Assembly (NCBI GenBank): GCA_963783245.1
Contig: CAWAMS010000001.1
Coordinates: 310,001-374,000 of the forward strand
DNA from: Bog-473 sp963783245
Lineage (GTDB): Bacteria > Actinomycetota > Acidimicrobiia > Acidimicrobiales > RAAP-2
Length of the DNA: 64,000 bases
Direction of reading: 5' to 3'
The notes beneath the pieces were generated by a model. It saw nothing but the letters and a program-made list of their open reading frames with translations. It was not told where the DNA came from and searched no databases. Positions 37,884 to 46,846 of this stretch are shown piece after piece (position 1 is the stretch's first letter; every line of letters begins with the position of its first letter). The translations under genes and the position numbers were made by a program.

Positions 37884-38531
37884 TCAAGGGAGCTGGGGCG
37901 GCCCCTCATCGTCTTCTACGACTTCTACGTCGATGATGGTCGGATCATTCCGGGGCGAGTTCGACTGGCCGAACCCCGGGCCGAATCCCTGCCCGTCACC
38001 GCGGAAGGTGGCGAAGAAGGCCCCCGCCCCGCCGGGGCCCTGGCCGAAGTTGACGTGCACCCTCTGTCCGGCCTCGGGACCCAGTGCCTCCCACATGGGC
38101 ATGGCGCGCCGGTGGACCACGTAATTCTGCACGCCGTAGGTCACCCCGAGATAGAGCAGGAAACTAGCCGCTTCGAGATTGCCGGCACCGGCACCGGCGA
38201 TGAAGTGCACGGCCAGGGAGACCGCCCACAACGCCATCGTCAGCCCCGTCCCCTGGCGCACGATCCAGCTGTTCGACGTCCAGATCCTCACGGTGAGCGC
38301 CCGGACGGCGCCCAACAACAGCGCGCCCACCACGAGTGTGGCCAGGACCCAGAGGTAGTTGCTCCGCGAGGGGTGGTGCGTGTCGCTGAAACTCACGAGA
38401 CTGATCAGCCCCAGGACGCCCACGACGATGGGAAAGCGCAGGCTGAGCATGCGGGGCACGACGCGGATCCTCCGTTGCCGGCTCAGAATGTAGAGAGCGA
38501 TGAGGACATCGAGGGCGATCGTGAAAAACAT
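37884..38531 (-). CDS. Integral membrane protein (DUF1453-like)
   Basis: 215 residues: four or five membrane spans in the first 140 residues (start MFFTIALDVLIALYILSRQRR, quoted in part), then a glycine/phenylalanine-rich tail with FGQGPGGAG and FGPGFGQ, ending acidic (VEVVEDDEG). The tail looks disordered. Function unknown; resembles CcdC/DUF1453 membrane proteins only by layout. Confidence 0.6.
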   Translation of the reverse strand: MFFTIALDVLIALYILSRQRRIRVVPRMLSLRFPIVVGVLGLISLVSFSDTHHPSRSNYLWVLATLVVGALLLGAVRALTVRIWTSNSWIVRQGTGLTMALWAVSLAVHFIAGAGAGNLEAASFLLYLGVTYGVQNYVVHRRAMPMWEALGPEAGQRVHVNFGQGPGGAGAFFATFRGDGQGFGPGFGQSNSPRNDPTIIDVEVVEDDEGPPQLP

Positions 38532-38591
38532 CGCCCTCCAGCTTATGGCCGGGACGCGAGACTTTGGCCTCGGCCTGTGCGGGCAGACCCG

Positions 38592-39068
38592 TCAGCTGGC
38601 CACGCCCTCGACAGCGAGCAGGGCGCATTTCATGCGCAAGCCACCGGCATAGCCGCCCAGGCCATTGGTGGCGAGGACGCGGTGGCAGGGCACGATGATG
38701 GGGATGGGGTTCTTCCCGTTCGCTTGCCCCACGGCCCTGGGGCCCTTTGGTCGCCCCACCCGTCGGGCCAGCTCGCCGTAACTGATGGTCTCCCCGTAGG
38801 GGATCTTCGACAGCTCGGCCCATACCTCCTTCTGGAACGTGGTGCCTGCGGGATCCATCGCGACGTCGAACGCCGTCCGCTCCCCGGCGAAGTACTCCTC
38901 GAGCTGGGTCGCGGTGTCCTTCAACACCGGCGGTGCGTCGTGCGCGCCGCCTCTCACCGCTCTGCCCTCGCTGGGCAGCCAAATCCCGATGAGCGCTTCC
39001 CCGTCGCTCTCCAGGACGAGGCGGCCCACCGGGCTCTCCACGTGCATGGTGCAACTCGTCGGTGTCAT
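38592..39068 (-). CDS. ogt: Methylated-DNA-protein-cysteine methyltransferase
   Basis: 158 residues, the usual length. The alkyl-acceptor motif IIVPCHRVL and the DNA-binding helix ISYGELARRVGRPKGPRAVGQA (partly quoted) are intact. It removes alkyl groups from O6-guanine in a suicidal reaction. It follows the ada-alkA gene on the same strand after 6 bp, so the two repair genes form one transcription unit. Start ATG 39068. Confidence 0.93.
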   Translation of the reverse strand: MTPTSCTMHVESPVGRLVLESDGEALIGIWLPSEGRAVRGGAHDAPPVLKDTATQLEEYFAGERTAFDVAMDPAGTTFQKEVWAELSKIPYGETISYGELARRVGRPKGPRAVGQANGKNPIPIIVPCHRVLATNGLGGYAGGLRMKCALLAVEGVAS

Positions 39069-39074
39069 GCTGCG

Positions 39075-40618
39075 TCACGTCCTCTCTGTGTTCTTCAAGG
39101 GCTTTTGTGCCTCGGGCATGGCCCACATGTGGACCATGGCGTAGCTCCGCCACGGGCGCCACGCCTCGGAGCGCAGCGTCAGCCGGTGCGCGGTCGTCGG
39201 GGAGCCCCAGCACCTGCGCCGCCCTCCGCACGCCGAGGTCGGTCGGCATGAATGCGTCGGGATCGCGCAGGGCGCGCATGGCGACGTACTCGGCCGTCCA
39301 GGGCCCTATGCCGGGCAGGGCCACCAAGGAGGCCCGCAACTCGGAAGGATCTGCGCCGGGGTCGAGGACGACGGTGCCGGTCGTGACGGCTTCGGCCAGT
39401 GCGGCCAGAGCGCGCCGGCGCCCCCCGGGCATGGAGAAGACCGCAGGATCGTCACGTCGACAGTGCGAGCAGGGCTTCGGGAGTGGGGAAGAGGTGTGTG
39501 ATCCCGCCGATGGGTGTGGCGAGCGCCTCGCCCGCTGCGGCGACCAGCCGCCCGGCAATCGTGCGTGCACCCGCTACGGAGACCTGTTGCCCGATGATGG
39601 CGCGTACGGCGAGCTCGAACCCGTCGACCGAGCCGGGCACCCGCCGGCCCGGTGCGGCCGACACCAGCGGACCTACGGATGTGTCCCGTTCAAGCGCCTC
39701 GACGATGGCCGCCGGGTCGGCGTCGAGGTCGAGGAGTTGGCGGCATCGCGCCACGGCGGATGTGAGGTCACGGAGGTCTGAAAGGTGGAGGTCGGCCTCG
39801 ACGAACATCGGCCCGCGTGACCGTCGGCCCCGTCGGCCGCCGCCGGGCCAGCGACACGATCGCGTGGCCGTGCGCAAGGCGCATGCTGCGGCGGTAGACG
39901 GATTCCTCGACCGTTTCGATACCGGGGGCGGCGCGGGCGCCGAGGAAGCCGAGCACCGACGCGGCGCTGAAGGGACGTCGATACGGCAGCCGCAACCGGA
40001 TCCCCTGTGTGGCGCCTTCGGTACCCCGCTCCATGCGTCTGCGCGCTCGGGGGCTCCGGGCACGCGGTTGCGCAGTCCGCGGGGGGTGTCGGCGAAGATC
40101 TGCTGCAGGGTCTCGTTGCACTGGCGGACGCTGTTGAAACCGGCGGCGAACGCGACGTGGGCGATGGGAAGCGTGGTCGTCTCGAGCAGGATGCGCGCCG
40201 TCTGCGCCCGCTGGGCCCGGGCAATGGCCAGTGGTCCGGTTCCGACCTCGGCCGTCACAAGGCGGTTCAGCTGCCGGACGCTGTAGCCGAGCCGGTGGGC
40301 GAGCCCTTCGACACCTTCACGATCGACGGTGCCGTCGCGGAGGAGCCGCATGGCCCGGGCCACGACGTCGGCCCTGGTGTTCCACTCCGGCGATCCGGGT
40401 GTGGCGTCCGGCCGGCAGCGGAGGCAGGCGCGAAAACCCGCTTGTTGGGCCGCGGCTGCTGAAGGGTAGAAGCGGACGTTCTCACGTTTCGGTGTGCGCG
40501 CCGGGCAGCTGGGGCGGCAGTAGATGCCAGTCGAGGTCACGCCGACGAAGAACACGCCGTCGAAACGGGCGTCCTTGCTGTGCGCCGCTTGATAGCACCG
40601 TTCCGGATCTTCGATCAC
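39075..40618 (-). CDS. Ada regulatory domain fused to AlkA 3-methyladenine glycosylase (several frameshifts)
   Basis: Reading in order: Ada zinc domain with YCRPSCPARTP and ACLRCRPD (four zinc cysteines, first Cys methyl acceptor), an AraC-type HTH with LAHRLGYSVRQLNRL, AlkA N-domain IRLRLPYRRPFS, and the helix-hairpin-helix glycosylase with RAIIGQQVSV and LPGIGPWTAEYVAMRALRDPDAF (partly quoted; catalytic Asp). The frame changes at about 40010, 39815, 39455 and 39183. The last three are each repaired by one CG/GC. The adaptive-response activator and base-excision enzyme are combined as in other actinobacteria. Probably functional in the organism (inference). Confidence 0.78.
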
Positions 40619-40685
40619 CCTTGCATGGTGACACGCCGCGGCGCGGACTACTGGCGGAAATCGGACATGGCCATAGCCGAGCAGT

Positions 40686-41786
40686 TCAGGGCCGGCGCCG
40701 CCGGGCCTGGGCAAGAACCAGCTGTCGGTGCGTGCTGGCGTCGCCCCAGGACCTGGAGAGAGCCCAGGTCCGCCGCAGGAACAATTGGAGATCGCACTCC
40801 CAGGTGTGGCCGATCGCGCCGAATGCCTGGAGCGCGACACGGGCCGCCAGCTCGGCGGCATCTGACGCCAGTGCCTTGGCCATGGACGCGTCATGGGACA
40901 CCGTCGGCTGTGCGCTGGCGAGAGCCCAGGCGGCGCGATACGTCGCTGGTCGGGACAATTCGAGTTTGACCCGGGCATCGGCCAGGAGCAGCCCCACCGT
41001 CCCCATGGTGGGGCCGGACCGGTGCCGTTCCTTCACGTCGTCGGCGGCCAACGTGATCATGCGGTCGGCCAGGCCGTTCAGCAGCGCGGCAGAGCCGGCG
41101 GCCCCGCGATCGGCGAGGAGACCGACACTGGCTTCGGCGGCGACACCGTACGCCAACAGGGTGTCCGCCGACAGCGGCCAGTGCACGACCGCGAGATCGC
41201 GGGTCGGATCGAGCGTCGGCGTGGCGTGGGTGGAACAGGTCGCGGACGGCACGGCGTGCAACTGCCAGCCCGAGTCCGGGTCGCGGCATGCGAGGAGAAA
41301 GACGGCAGCGTCGCGCGCACCGACCACTCGCGGCGTGCGCAACATGCCATCGGCGGAAGCCGTGGTGGGCGAGGACGGACCGGCTGGACCGATGTCGATG
41401 CCACCGACGGCGAGGGGGGCATTTCCCTTCAGCAGCGCCCGTAACGCATCAGCCGCCGCCGGCGCGGGCAGCAAGGCAGCCAGCAGGGGCGCGGCCAAGC
41501 CGGCGGTCTCGAGCAGAGGTTCAGGCAACGCCGACCACCCAGCTTCTTCGAGGACGCCCACGAGATCGACGTCGCTCAACCCGAGTCCGTCGTCGCCGCC
41601 GGGCACCAGCATCCCCGGTGCACCCAGCGCAGCCAACTCGGCCCAGCGACCGGCCGCCATGGTCGATCGCTGGGCCGGCGTGCTCGTCCCGTACGCGCGC
41701 AGGGCGGAAACGGGAAGAACGCGGGCGAGCACGCGGCGCACGTCCTGACGCAGTGCGTGTTGGTCGTCACTGAACGAGAAGTCCAC
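40686..41786 (-). CDS. Acyl-CoA dehydrogenase, second of a pair
   Basis: 366 residues. VDFSFSDDQHALRQDVRRVL is the alpha-helical start (partly), GAPGMLVPGGDDGLGLSDVDLVGVLEEAG the N-domain, and AKALASDAAELAARVALQAFGAIGHTWECDL the C-terminal helical domain with the conserved GxxGxxxE. The mid-domain is short and divergent. Adjacent to another acyl-CoA dehydrogenase gene, 2 bp apart, it fits the actinobacterial heteromeric FadE pairs used in sterol or branched side-chain oxidation, where one partner is catalytically degenerate (inference). Confidence 0.85.
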   Translation of the reverse strand: MDFSFSDDQHALRQDVRRVLARVLPVSALRAYGTSTPAQRSTMAAGRWAELAALGAPGMLVPGGDDGLGLSDVDLVGVLEEAGWSALPEPLLETAGLAAPLLAALLPAPAAADALRALLKGNAPLAVGGIDIGPAGPSSPTTASADGMLRTPRVVGARDAAVFLLACRDPDSGWQLHAVPSATCSTHATPTLDPTRDLAVVHWPLSADTLLAYGVAAEASVGLLADRGAAGSAALLNGLADRMITLAADDVKERHRSGPTMGTVGLLLADARVKLELSRPATYRAAWALASAQPTVSHDASMAKALASDAAELAARVALQAFGAIGHTWECDLQLFLRRTWALSRSWGDASTHRQLVLAQARRRRP

Positions 41787-41788
41787 TC

Positions 41789-42938
41789 TCAAGGACCCCC
41801 GAAGCCAAGCAGGCGCTCGGCGACGACGAGGCGCTGCACCTCGTTCGCCCGGGTGTCGAGGCGCTCCGCCAAAGCCATGAGGAATCCGTCCAGCCATTCG
41901 CCCGGGGATCCTGCTTCGAGCAGTTCGGCGTCCGTTCCGAGGAGCACCAGCGCGGTCTCGTAGATGGCCACGTCGGTCTCTGATCGAAAGATCGTGTTGC
42001 AGCCGGCGTCGGGACCTGCCGGCTGTCCCCGGGCCACCTTGCTGGCGGTCCAGTACGTGTGCAGCTGATAGGCCTGTGCATCGATATAGGCCCGGGCCAC
42101 CGCATCCGCCGCCATGGCCGGGCGCTCCACGCAGTTCGAACAGGTGGATGAGCCGCGAGGCCGCTTCGGCGGTGGCGCGCCGGGCTGCGCACACTGAAGC
42201 CCCGCTCGTTGCCCGCCATCGACATGGCTACCGACCAGCCCGTTCCCTCGCCGCCGAGCACCTGGCCGCCGGATACCTCGACGTCGTCGAACGAGATCTC
42301 GGCCATGCCCGGGGCACCTTCGATCCGCCCGGAGCGGTCGCACGGTGACCCCCGGGGAGTCCAAGGAGATGAGGAAGGTCGTCAGCCCGCGGTCTGGCCC
42401 GGCATCGGGGTCGGTGCGAAAGATCCCGAAGCACCATTGGGCGTACGAGCCGCCCTTGGCGCAGGTCGTCTGACCGCTCAGGCGCCAGCCGCCCCTCTCG
42501 GGACTGCGGGTGGCGCGGGAGCGGGTCGCGGCCGGGCCACTGCGCCGGCATCGGACCAGGCCCGGCACCAGATCTCCTCGCCCGGCGGCGATCGCGGGCA
42601 AGAAGCGCTCCTTCTGGGCCGCCGTGCCGACGTCGAGCAGGGCCGGGCCGAGGAGGAAGAGGCCGTCCTCGCTCACCCGCTCGGGCCCGCGGGCCCGCTG
42701 GTACTCCTCCTCGAAAACGAGCCATTCCATGATCCCGAGGCCCCGGCCGCCGTACTCCGTGGGCCAACGCACGGCGGACCACCTGTCGGCGAACATGAGC
42801 GCTTCCCAGGCTCGATGGGCTTCGAAACCAGCTGCGGTGCTCGGCGGAGGGCAGGGGCTCGGGAGGGACATGGGCCGCCAGCCACGCACGGGCCTCGCGC
42901 CGAAAGGCCTCGTGCTCCGCGCCGAAGGTCACGTCCAT
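41789..42938 (-). CDS. Acyl-CoA dehydrogenase, first of a pair (several frameshifts)
   Basis: Conserved blocks in order: WPTEYGGRGLG, GSYAQWCFGIFRTD, FDDVEVSGGQVLGGEGTGW, ATAEAASRLIHLFELR and IFRSETDVAIYETALVLLGTDAELL. They occur in shifting frames. Five of the breaks (about 42839, 42580, 42335, 42178, 42131) are each mended by one CG/GC; another near 42545 is not so simple. The repaired protein is about 390 residues, normal for the family. Start ATG 42938. Together with the gene downstream it likely forms a heteromeric enzyme. Confidence 0.75.
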
Positions 42939-43290
42939 GCGTCTGCGAATCTGGCACACCAAAGGGTGGATTGCCAGGCTGGAGCCCGGAGCCGCCAGCC
43001 TGCCCTGACGCGACGAGGAACGTTCCGGCGACGAGCAGTTGCGTGGGAGGTTGCCGACAAATGGAGGGATAGTTGCTGGCAGAGCGGGGTTTCGGTGGTC
43101 GCAGAGGCGACGGCGGTGCAGCGGATACCCCTCCACATGCGGGTCCGGAGGATTGAAACCCGGGCGTTCGGGGTATTGCCGGGGGGACGCCAATTGCGGG
43201 TTGTTGACGTCTATTTTCTGCAAAGCCAGAAAGTAGTGAGAGCGTCCAAGTTGGTCGCCCAAGGGAGTATTGATTCTGAATGGAGGATGC
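42939..43290. other. Non-coding stretch upstream of the HTH gene, with a possible promoter/operator
   Basis: No gene supported in these 352 bp, which lie between two divergent genes. The first 250 bp are GC-rich and featureless to the eye. Near the HTH gene a TTGACG (43204-43209) is followed by an inverted repeat, ATTTTCTG (43213-43220) and CAGAAAGT (43227-43234), with 7 of 8 positions pairing. It may be the promoter and an operator of the downstream HTH gene (inference). Confidence 0.4.
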
Positions 43291-43740
43291 ATGCTGGCAA
43301 CCGATGTACGGGAACTCAGCCACAACGGAAATTCTGTGACAGGTGCGGATGCATCAACGGCGGTGCACGGCGACAGCGGGACAGATTCCGACGAGGTCCT
43401 CAAGGCCCTTGGCGAGTTGGATGCCGTGCTGAAGGAGAATGCCGAGCGCGAGCGCGTCCTCTTCCAACGGATCGCCGAGGTACGCCTGGCCCGGGAAAAC
43501 GGGCAGGATTGGAAGGCCATTCTCGCCAATGAGGACGAGCCGAGCACGGTGCAGCTCGTGAGCACAATTCTGCGCCGCCAGTCCGAGGCCAGTGGCTATC
43601 TCCGCCGTTCCCTCGTCGTCGCACTCCGTGCGGAAGGACAGAGCATCCCGAGCATCGCCCACCTCTTCGGGGTGACACATCAGCGGGTGTCGAACCTGCT
43701 GCGACGGGTGGCCCAGGGCGGCAACACCTCCGCCGAATAG
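43291..43740 (+). CDS. Small helix-turn-helix protein
   Basis: 149 residues. An acidic N-terminal third is followed by a helical region LKALGELDAVLKENAERERVLFQRI (partly coiled-coil-like) and a C-terminal DNA-binding segment, SIPSIAHLFGVTHQRVSNLLRRVAQ, a convincing helix-turn-helix. ATG 43291 is chosen because GGAGG lies 4 bases upstream. Probably a transcription factor or chromosome-binding protein; targets unknown. Confidence 0.7.
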   Translation: MLATDVRELSHNGNSVTGADASTAVHGDSGTDSDEVLKALGELDAVLKENAERERVLFQRIAEVRLARENGQDWKAILANEDEPSTVQLVSTILRRQSEASGYLRRSLVVALRAEGQSIPSIAHLFGVTHQRVSNLLRRVAQGGNTSAE

Positions 43741-43843
43741 GCGCCCGGGCTCGAGCCTGGCCCACGTGTCAGGCCCGGCCAGCCGGTAGGTCCCCGGGAT
43801 CGGATTCAGGGATCCCAGCTCGCAGCTGCTAAACACAACCACC

Positions 43844-44991
43844 GTGAAATTGGCCGTCCCCACAGAAACACGAGCCGGAGAGCGTCGGGTCGCCCTCGTC
43901 CCCGATGTCGTGAAGAAGCTCGTCGCCGCCGGGTGGCATGTCGTGGTGCAATCCGGTGCCGGTTCGGCCGCCGCATTCTCCGACGAGGCCTACGTCGGGG
44001 CCGGGGCAGACCTTGCTCCCGACCAGTCCACGACCCTTGCGGGCGCCGGACTGGTCGTCACTGTCAATGCTCCCGACGCGGCAGCCGCGGCCCTCGTGCC
44101 CGAGGATGCGGTCGTGCTGAGTTTCTTTCAGCCGGTCCCCTCCGCTGAGGCGCTGCGCGGTCCTGGCCGGCCGCGGGGCCACGGTCTTCAGCTTCGATCT
44201 GCTCCCGCGCATCAGCCGTGCCCAGGGGATGGACGCCCTCAGCTCACAGTCCACCGTGTCGGGCTATCGGGCGGGTCTGACGGCCGCCGAGCACCTCGCG
44301 AAGTTCTTCCCGATGTTCATGACGGCGGCGGGTACCGTGCCGCCGGCCAAGGTGCTGGTGATGGGCGTCGGGGTCGCCGGCCTGCAGGCCATCGCCACCG
44401 CCCGCAGGCTGGGTGCGGTCGTCAAGGCATACGACGTGAGGGCGGCGGCCAAAGAAGAGGCGGAGAGTCTCGGGGCGACCTTCCTCGACCTGGGCGTCTC
44501 GGCCGAAGGGGCGGGCGGGTATGCCCGTGAGTTGAGCGAAGAGGAACTGGTGCGCCAGCGTGCCGCCCTGGCCAGCGAGGTTGGTGCGTCCGACGTCGTC
44601 ATCACCACCGCCGCCGTTCCCGGGTCGCATCGCGCCGATTCTGGTGACCGAGGAAATGGTCGACGGCATGGCGGCGGGCGCCGTCGTGGTGGACATGGCC
44701 GCGGACTCGGGCGGCAACTGCGCACTGACCGAAGCCGGCGTGGTCGTGGATCATCACGGCGTGCACATCGTGGGCATGGCCAACCCGCCCTCGGACATGC
44801 CGACGCATGCCAGCTTCCTCTACGCCCGCAACGTGGCCAACGTGCTCGGGCTCATGGGTCCCGACGGCGAGCTGTCCCCCGATTGGGACGACGAGATCGT
44901 GCGTGGCATGTGTGTCCTGCGCAAGGGCAGGGCGATCTCACCTGGTGCGATCGAGGTGCTCGGGGACTCGGGAGAGGGGACTGCGCAATGA
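43844..44991 (+). CDS. pntAA: NAD(P) transhydrogenase subunit alpha 1 (frameshifted in this sequence)
   Basis: NAD-binding component of the proton-pumping transhydrogenase. ETRAGERRVALVPDVVKKL opens the alanine-dehydrogenase-like domain, RAQGMDALSSQSTVSGYRA is a strong family signature, and VMGVGVAGLQAIATARRLG the NAD fold. Two breaks, at about 44155 (CTGCGCGGTCC) and 44626 (GGTCGCATC), are each repaired by one GC, giving ALRAVLAGRGATVF and VPGSRIAPILVTEEM. The stop overlaps pntAB by 4 bp. Probably intact in the organism. Confidence 0.85.
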
Positions 44992-45362
44992 TCGGCCTAG
45001 GAACGGTCATGGCCCAGGTGACGAGCGGGACGGGGATCGTCGAGTACCTGACCGTGTTCGTGCTGGCTGCATTCGTCGGGATCGAGGTCGTCTCGAAGGT
45101 CCCGAGCATCCTCCACACGCCGTTGATGTCGGGCTCGAACGCCATCCACGGCATCGTCCTCGTCGGGGCGTTGACGATTATGGGGGAGGCGCACGGAACG
45201 GCCCAGCTCGTTCTCGGATTCCTGGCCATCTTCCTGGCCACACTCAACGTGGTCGGCGGCTTCGTCGTGACCGACCGCATGCTCGAGATGTTCAAGGTCA
45301 AACCCAACGAGCGCGCGGCGGCCCAGAAGAACGAAGCCACGGACCCCGGAGAGCAGGCGTGA
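44988..45362 (+). CDS. pntAB: NAD(P) transhydrogenase subunit alpha 2
   Basis: 124 residues, three to four membrane helices. FVLAAFVGIEVVSKVPSILHTPLMSGSNAIHGIVLVGAL (partly) is the family core with conserved Lys, His and Asn residues of the proton path. A charged cytoplasmic tail follows. Four-base overlaps on both sides with pntAA and pntB show a tight operon. Confidence 0.95.
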   Translation: MIGLGTVMAQVTSGTGIVEYLTVFVLAAFVGIEVVSKVPSILHTPLMSGSNAIHGIVLVGALTIMGEAHGTAQLVLGFLAIFLATLNVVGGFVVTDRMLEMFKVKPNERAAAQKNEATDPGEQA

Positions 45363-46780
45363 CGACGGCGGTCTCCTTGCCGCTGTCCACGGTCCGCGAT
45401 CTGGTCTACCTCCTGGCAATCATCGGGTTCATACTCGCCCTCAAAGGACTCGGCTCGCCGCGGTACGCCCGCCGGGGAAATCAACTGGGTGCGGCAGCCG
45501 CCGCGGCGGCCGTCGCCGTCACGTTCACCCTTCCCTCACTGCGGCATTCGGGCAAGAACCTCGTGCTCGCCCTCATCGCCATGGTGTTGGGCGCGCTCGT
45601 CGCGGTGCCCGTCGCCCGTCTGGTGAAGATGACGGCGATGCCGCAGCTCGTGGCGATCTTCAACGGCGTCGGCGGCGGCGCGGCGGCGCTGATCTCGATC
45701 ATCGAGCTCCTCCATCTCCATTCGCTCGGCCTCAAGCCGGCGGTGTACGTGACCGCGGAGGTGCTCCTCGGAGTGATCATCGGTTCGGTCTCCTTCTCGG
45801 GCAGCGCCATTGCGTTCGTCAAGCTGCAGGAGCTGATCACCGGCCGGCCGATCACCTACCCGGGGCAACAATTCATCAACGCGCTGGTCGGGTTCGCCAT
45901 CGGTGTGCTGATCATCGTGGCGCTCGTGACGGGCAACATCGCGTTCGTCTTCATCATTCTCGGCCTCTCGTTGGTGTTGGGCCTGATCTTCGTGCTGCCC
46001 ATCGGAGGGGCCGACGTCCCCGTTCTCATCTCGCTGCTGAACTCGTTCACCGGACTGGCGGTCGCGGCTTCGGGCTTCGTGCTGGACAACAACCTCCTCA
46101 TCGTGGCGGGAACGTTGGTCGGCGCATCGGGCATCATCCTCACCCGCCTGATGAGCTCGGCCATGGGCCGTTCCCTGCCGAACATCCTCTTCAGTGCCTT
46201 CGGCGCGGTGATCACCGCGACGGGGGGTGAGGAGGGTGACGCGTCGCGCTCGGTGCGCACGGGCACCGCCGAGGACGTGGGCGTCCTGCTGGCCTACGCC
46301 CGCAAGGTGGTGATCATCCCGGGGTATGGCCTCGCAGTGGCCCAGGCGCAGCACACCGTGCGTGAATTGGCCGACGCCCTGGCCGCCAAGGGGGTCGACG
46401 TCTCCTATGCCATCCACCCGGTGGCCGGACGCATGCCCGGGCACATGAACGTCCTTCTGGCCGAGGCCAACGTCCCCTACGACGAGCTCGAGGAGATGGA
46501 CGAGGCCAATGCCGAAATGCCGACGACGAACGTCGCCCTCGTGGTCGGGGCCAACGACACCGTCAATCCGGCCGCGCTGACGACCCCGGGCAGCCCCATT
46601 TATGGCATGCCCATCATCAAGGCCGACGAGGCGGAGAACATCATCTTTCTCAAGCGCTCGATGCGTCCGGGCTTCGCCGGCATCGACAACGAGCTGCTCT
46701 ACAACGCCAAGACGACGATGCTGTTCGGCGATGCCAAGGACACCCTGCAGAAGCTGGTGGCAGCGGTCGCCGACGCCTGA
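45359..46780 (+). CDS. pntB: NAD(P) transhydrogenase subunit beta
   Basis: 473 residues: about nine membrane helices (FNGVGGGAAALISI is a signature) and a C-terminal NADP-binding domain with VIIPGYGLAVAQAQH, HPVAGRMPGHMNVLLAEA and GANDTVNPAA. The complete complex uses the proton gradient to make NADPH from NADH. GTG start overlapping pntAB by 4 bp. Confidence 0.96.
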   Translation: MTTAVSLPLSTVRDLVYLLAIIGFILALKGLGSPRYARRGNQLGAAAAAAAVAVTFTLPSLRHSGKNLVLALIAMVLGALVAVPVARLVKMTAMPQLVAIFNGVGGGAAALISIIELLHLHSLGLKPAVYVTAEVLLGVIIGSVSFSGSAIAFVKLQELITGRPITYPGQQFINALVGFAIGVLIIVALVTGNIAFVFIILGLSLVLGLIFVLPIGGADVPVLISLLNSFTGLAVAASGFVLDNNLLIVAGTLVGASGIILTRLMSSAMGRSLPNILFSAFGAVITATGGEEGDASRSVRTGTAEDVGVLLAYARKVVIIPGYGLAVAQAQHTVRELADALAAKGVDVSYAIHPVAGRMPGHMNVLLAEANVPYDELEEMDEANAEMPTTNVALVVGANDTVNPAALTTPGSPIYGMPIIKADEAENIIFLKRSMRPGFAGIDNELLYNAKTTMLFGDAKDTLQKLVAAVADA

Positions 46781-46846
46781 CCCGTGGACCCGGTGGGCGA
46801 CCCGACGGAACATGCCCGAGGCCGACAAGTACGGTGACGTGCAGCT

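Noticed and set aside
39075..42938. Calling the ada-alkA and acyl-CoA dehydrogenase genes pseudogenes because of multiple frameshifts
   Set aside because: Nearly every break is repaired by the same 2-nt C/G addition and the repaired proteins keep all conserved residues, which fits a sequence artefact better than decay.
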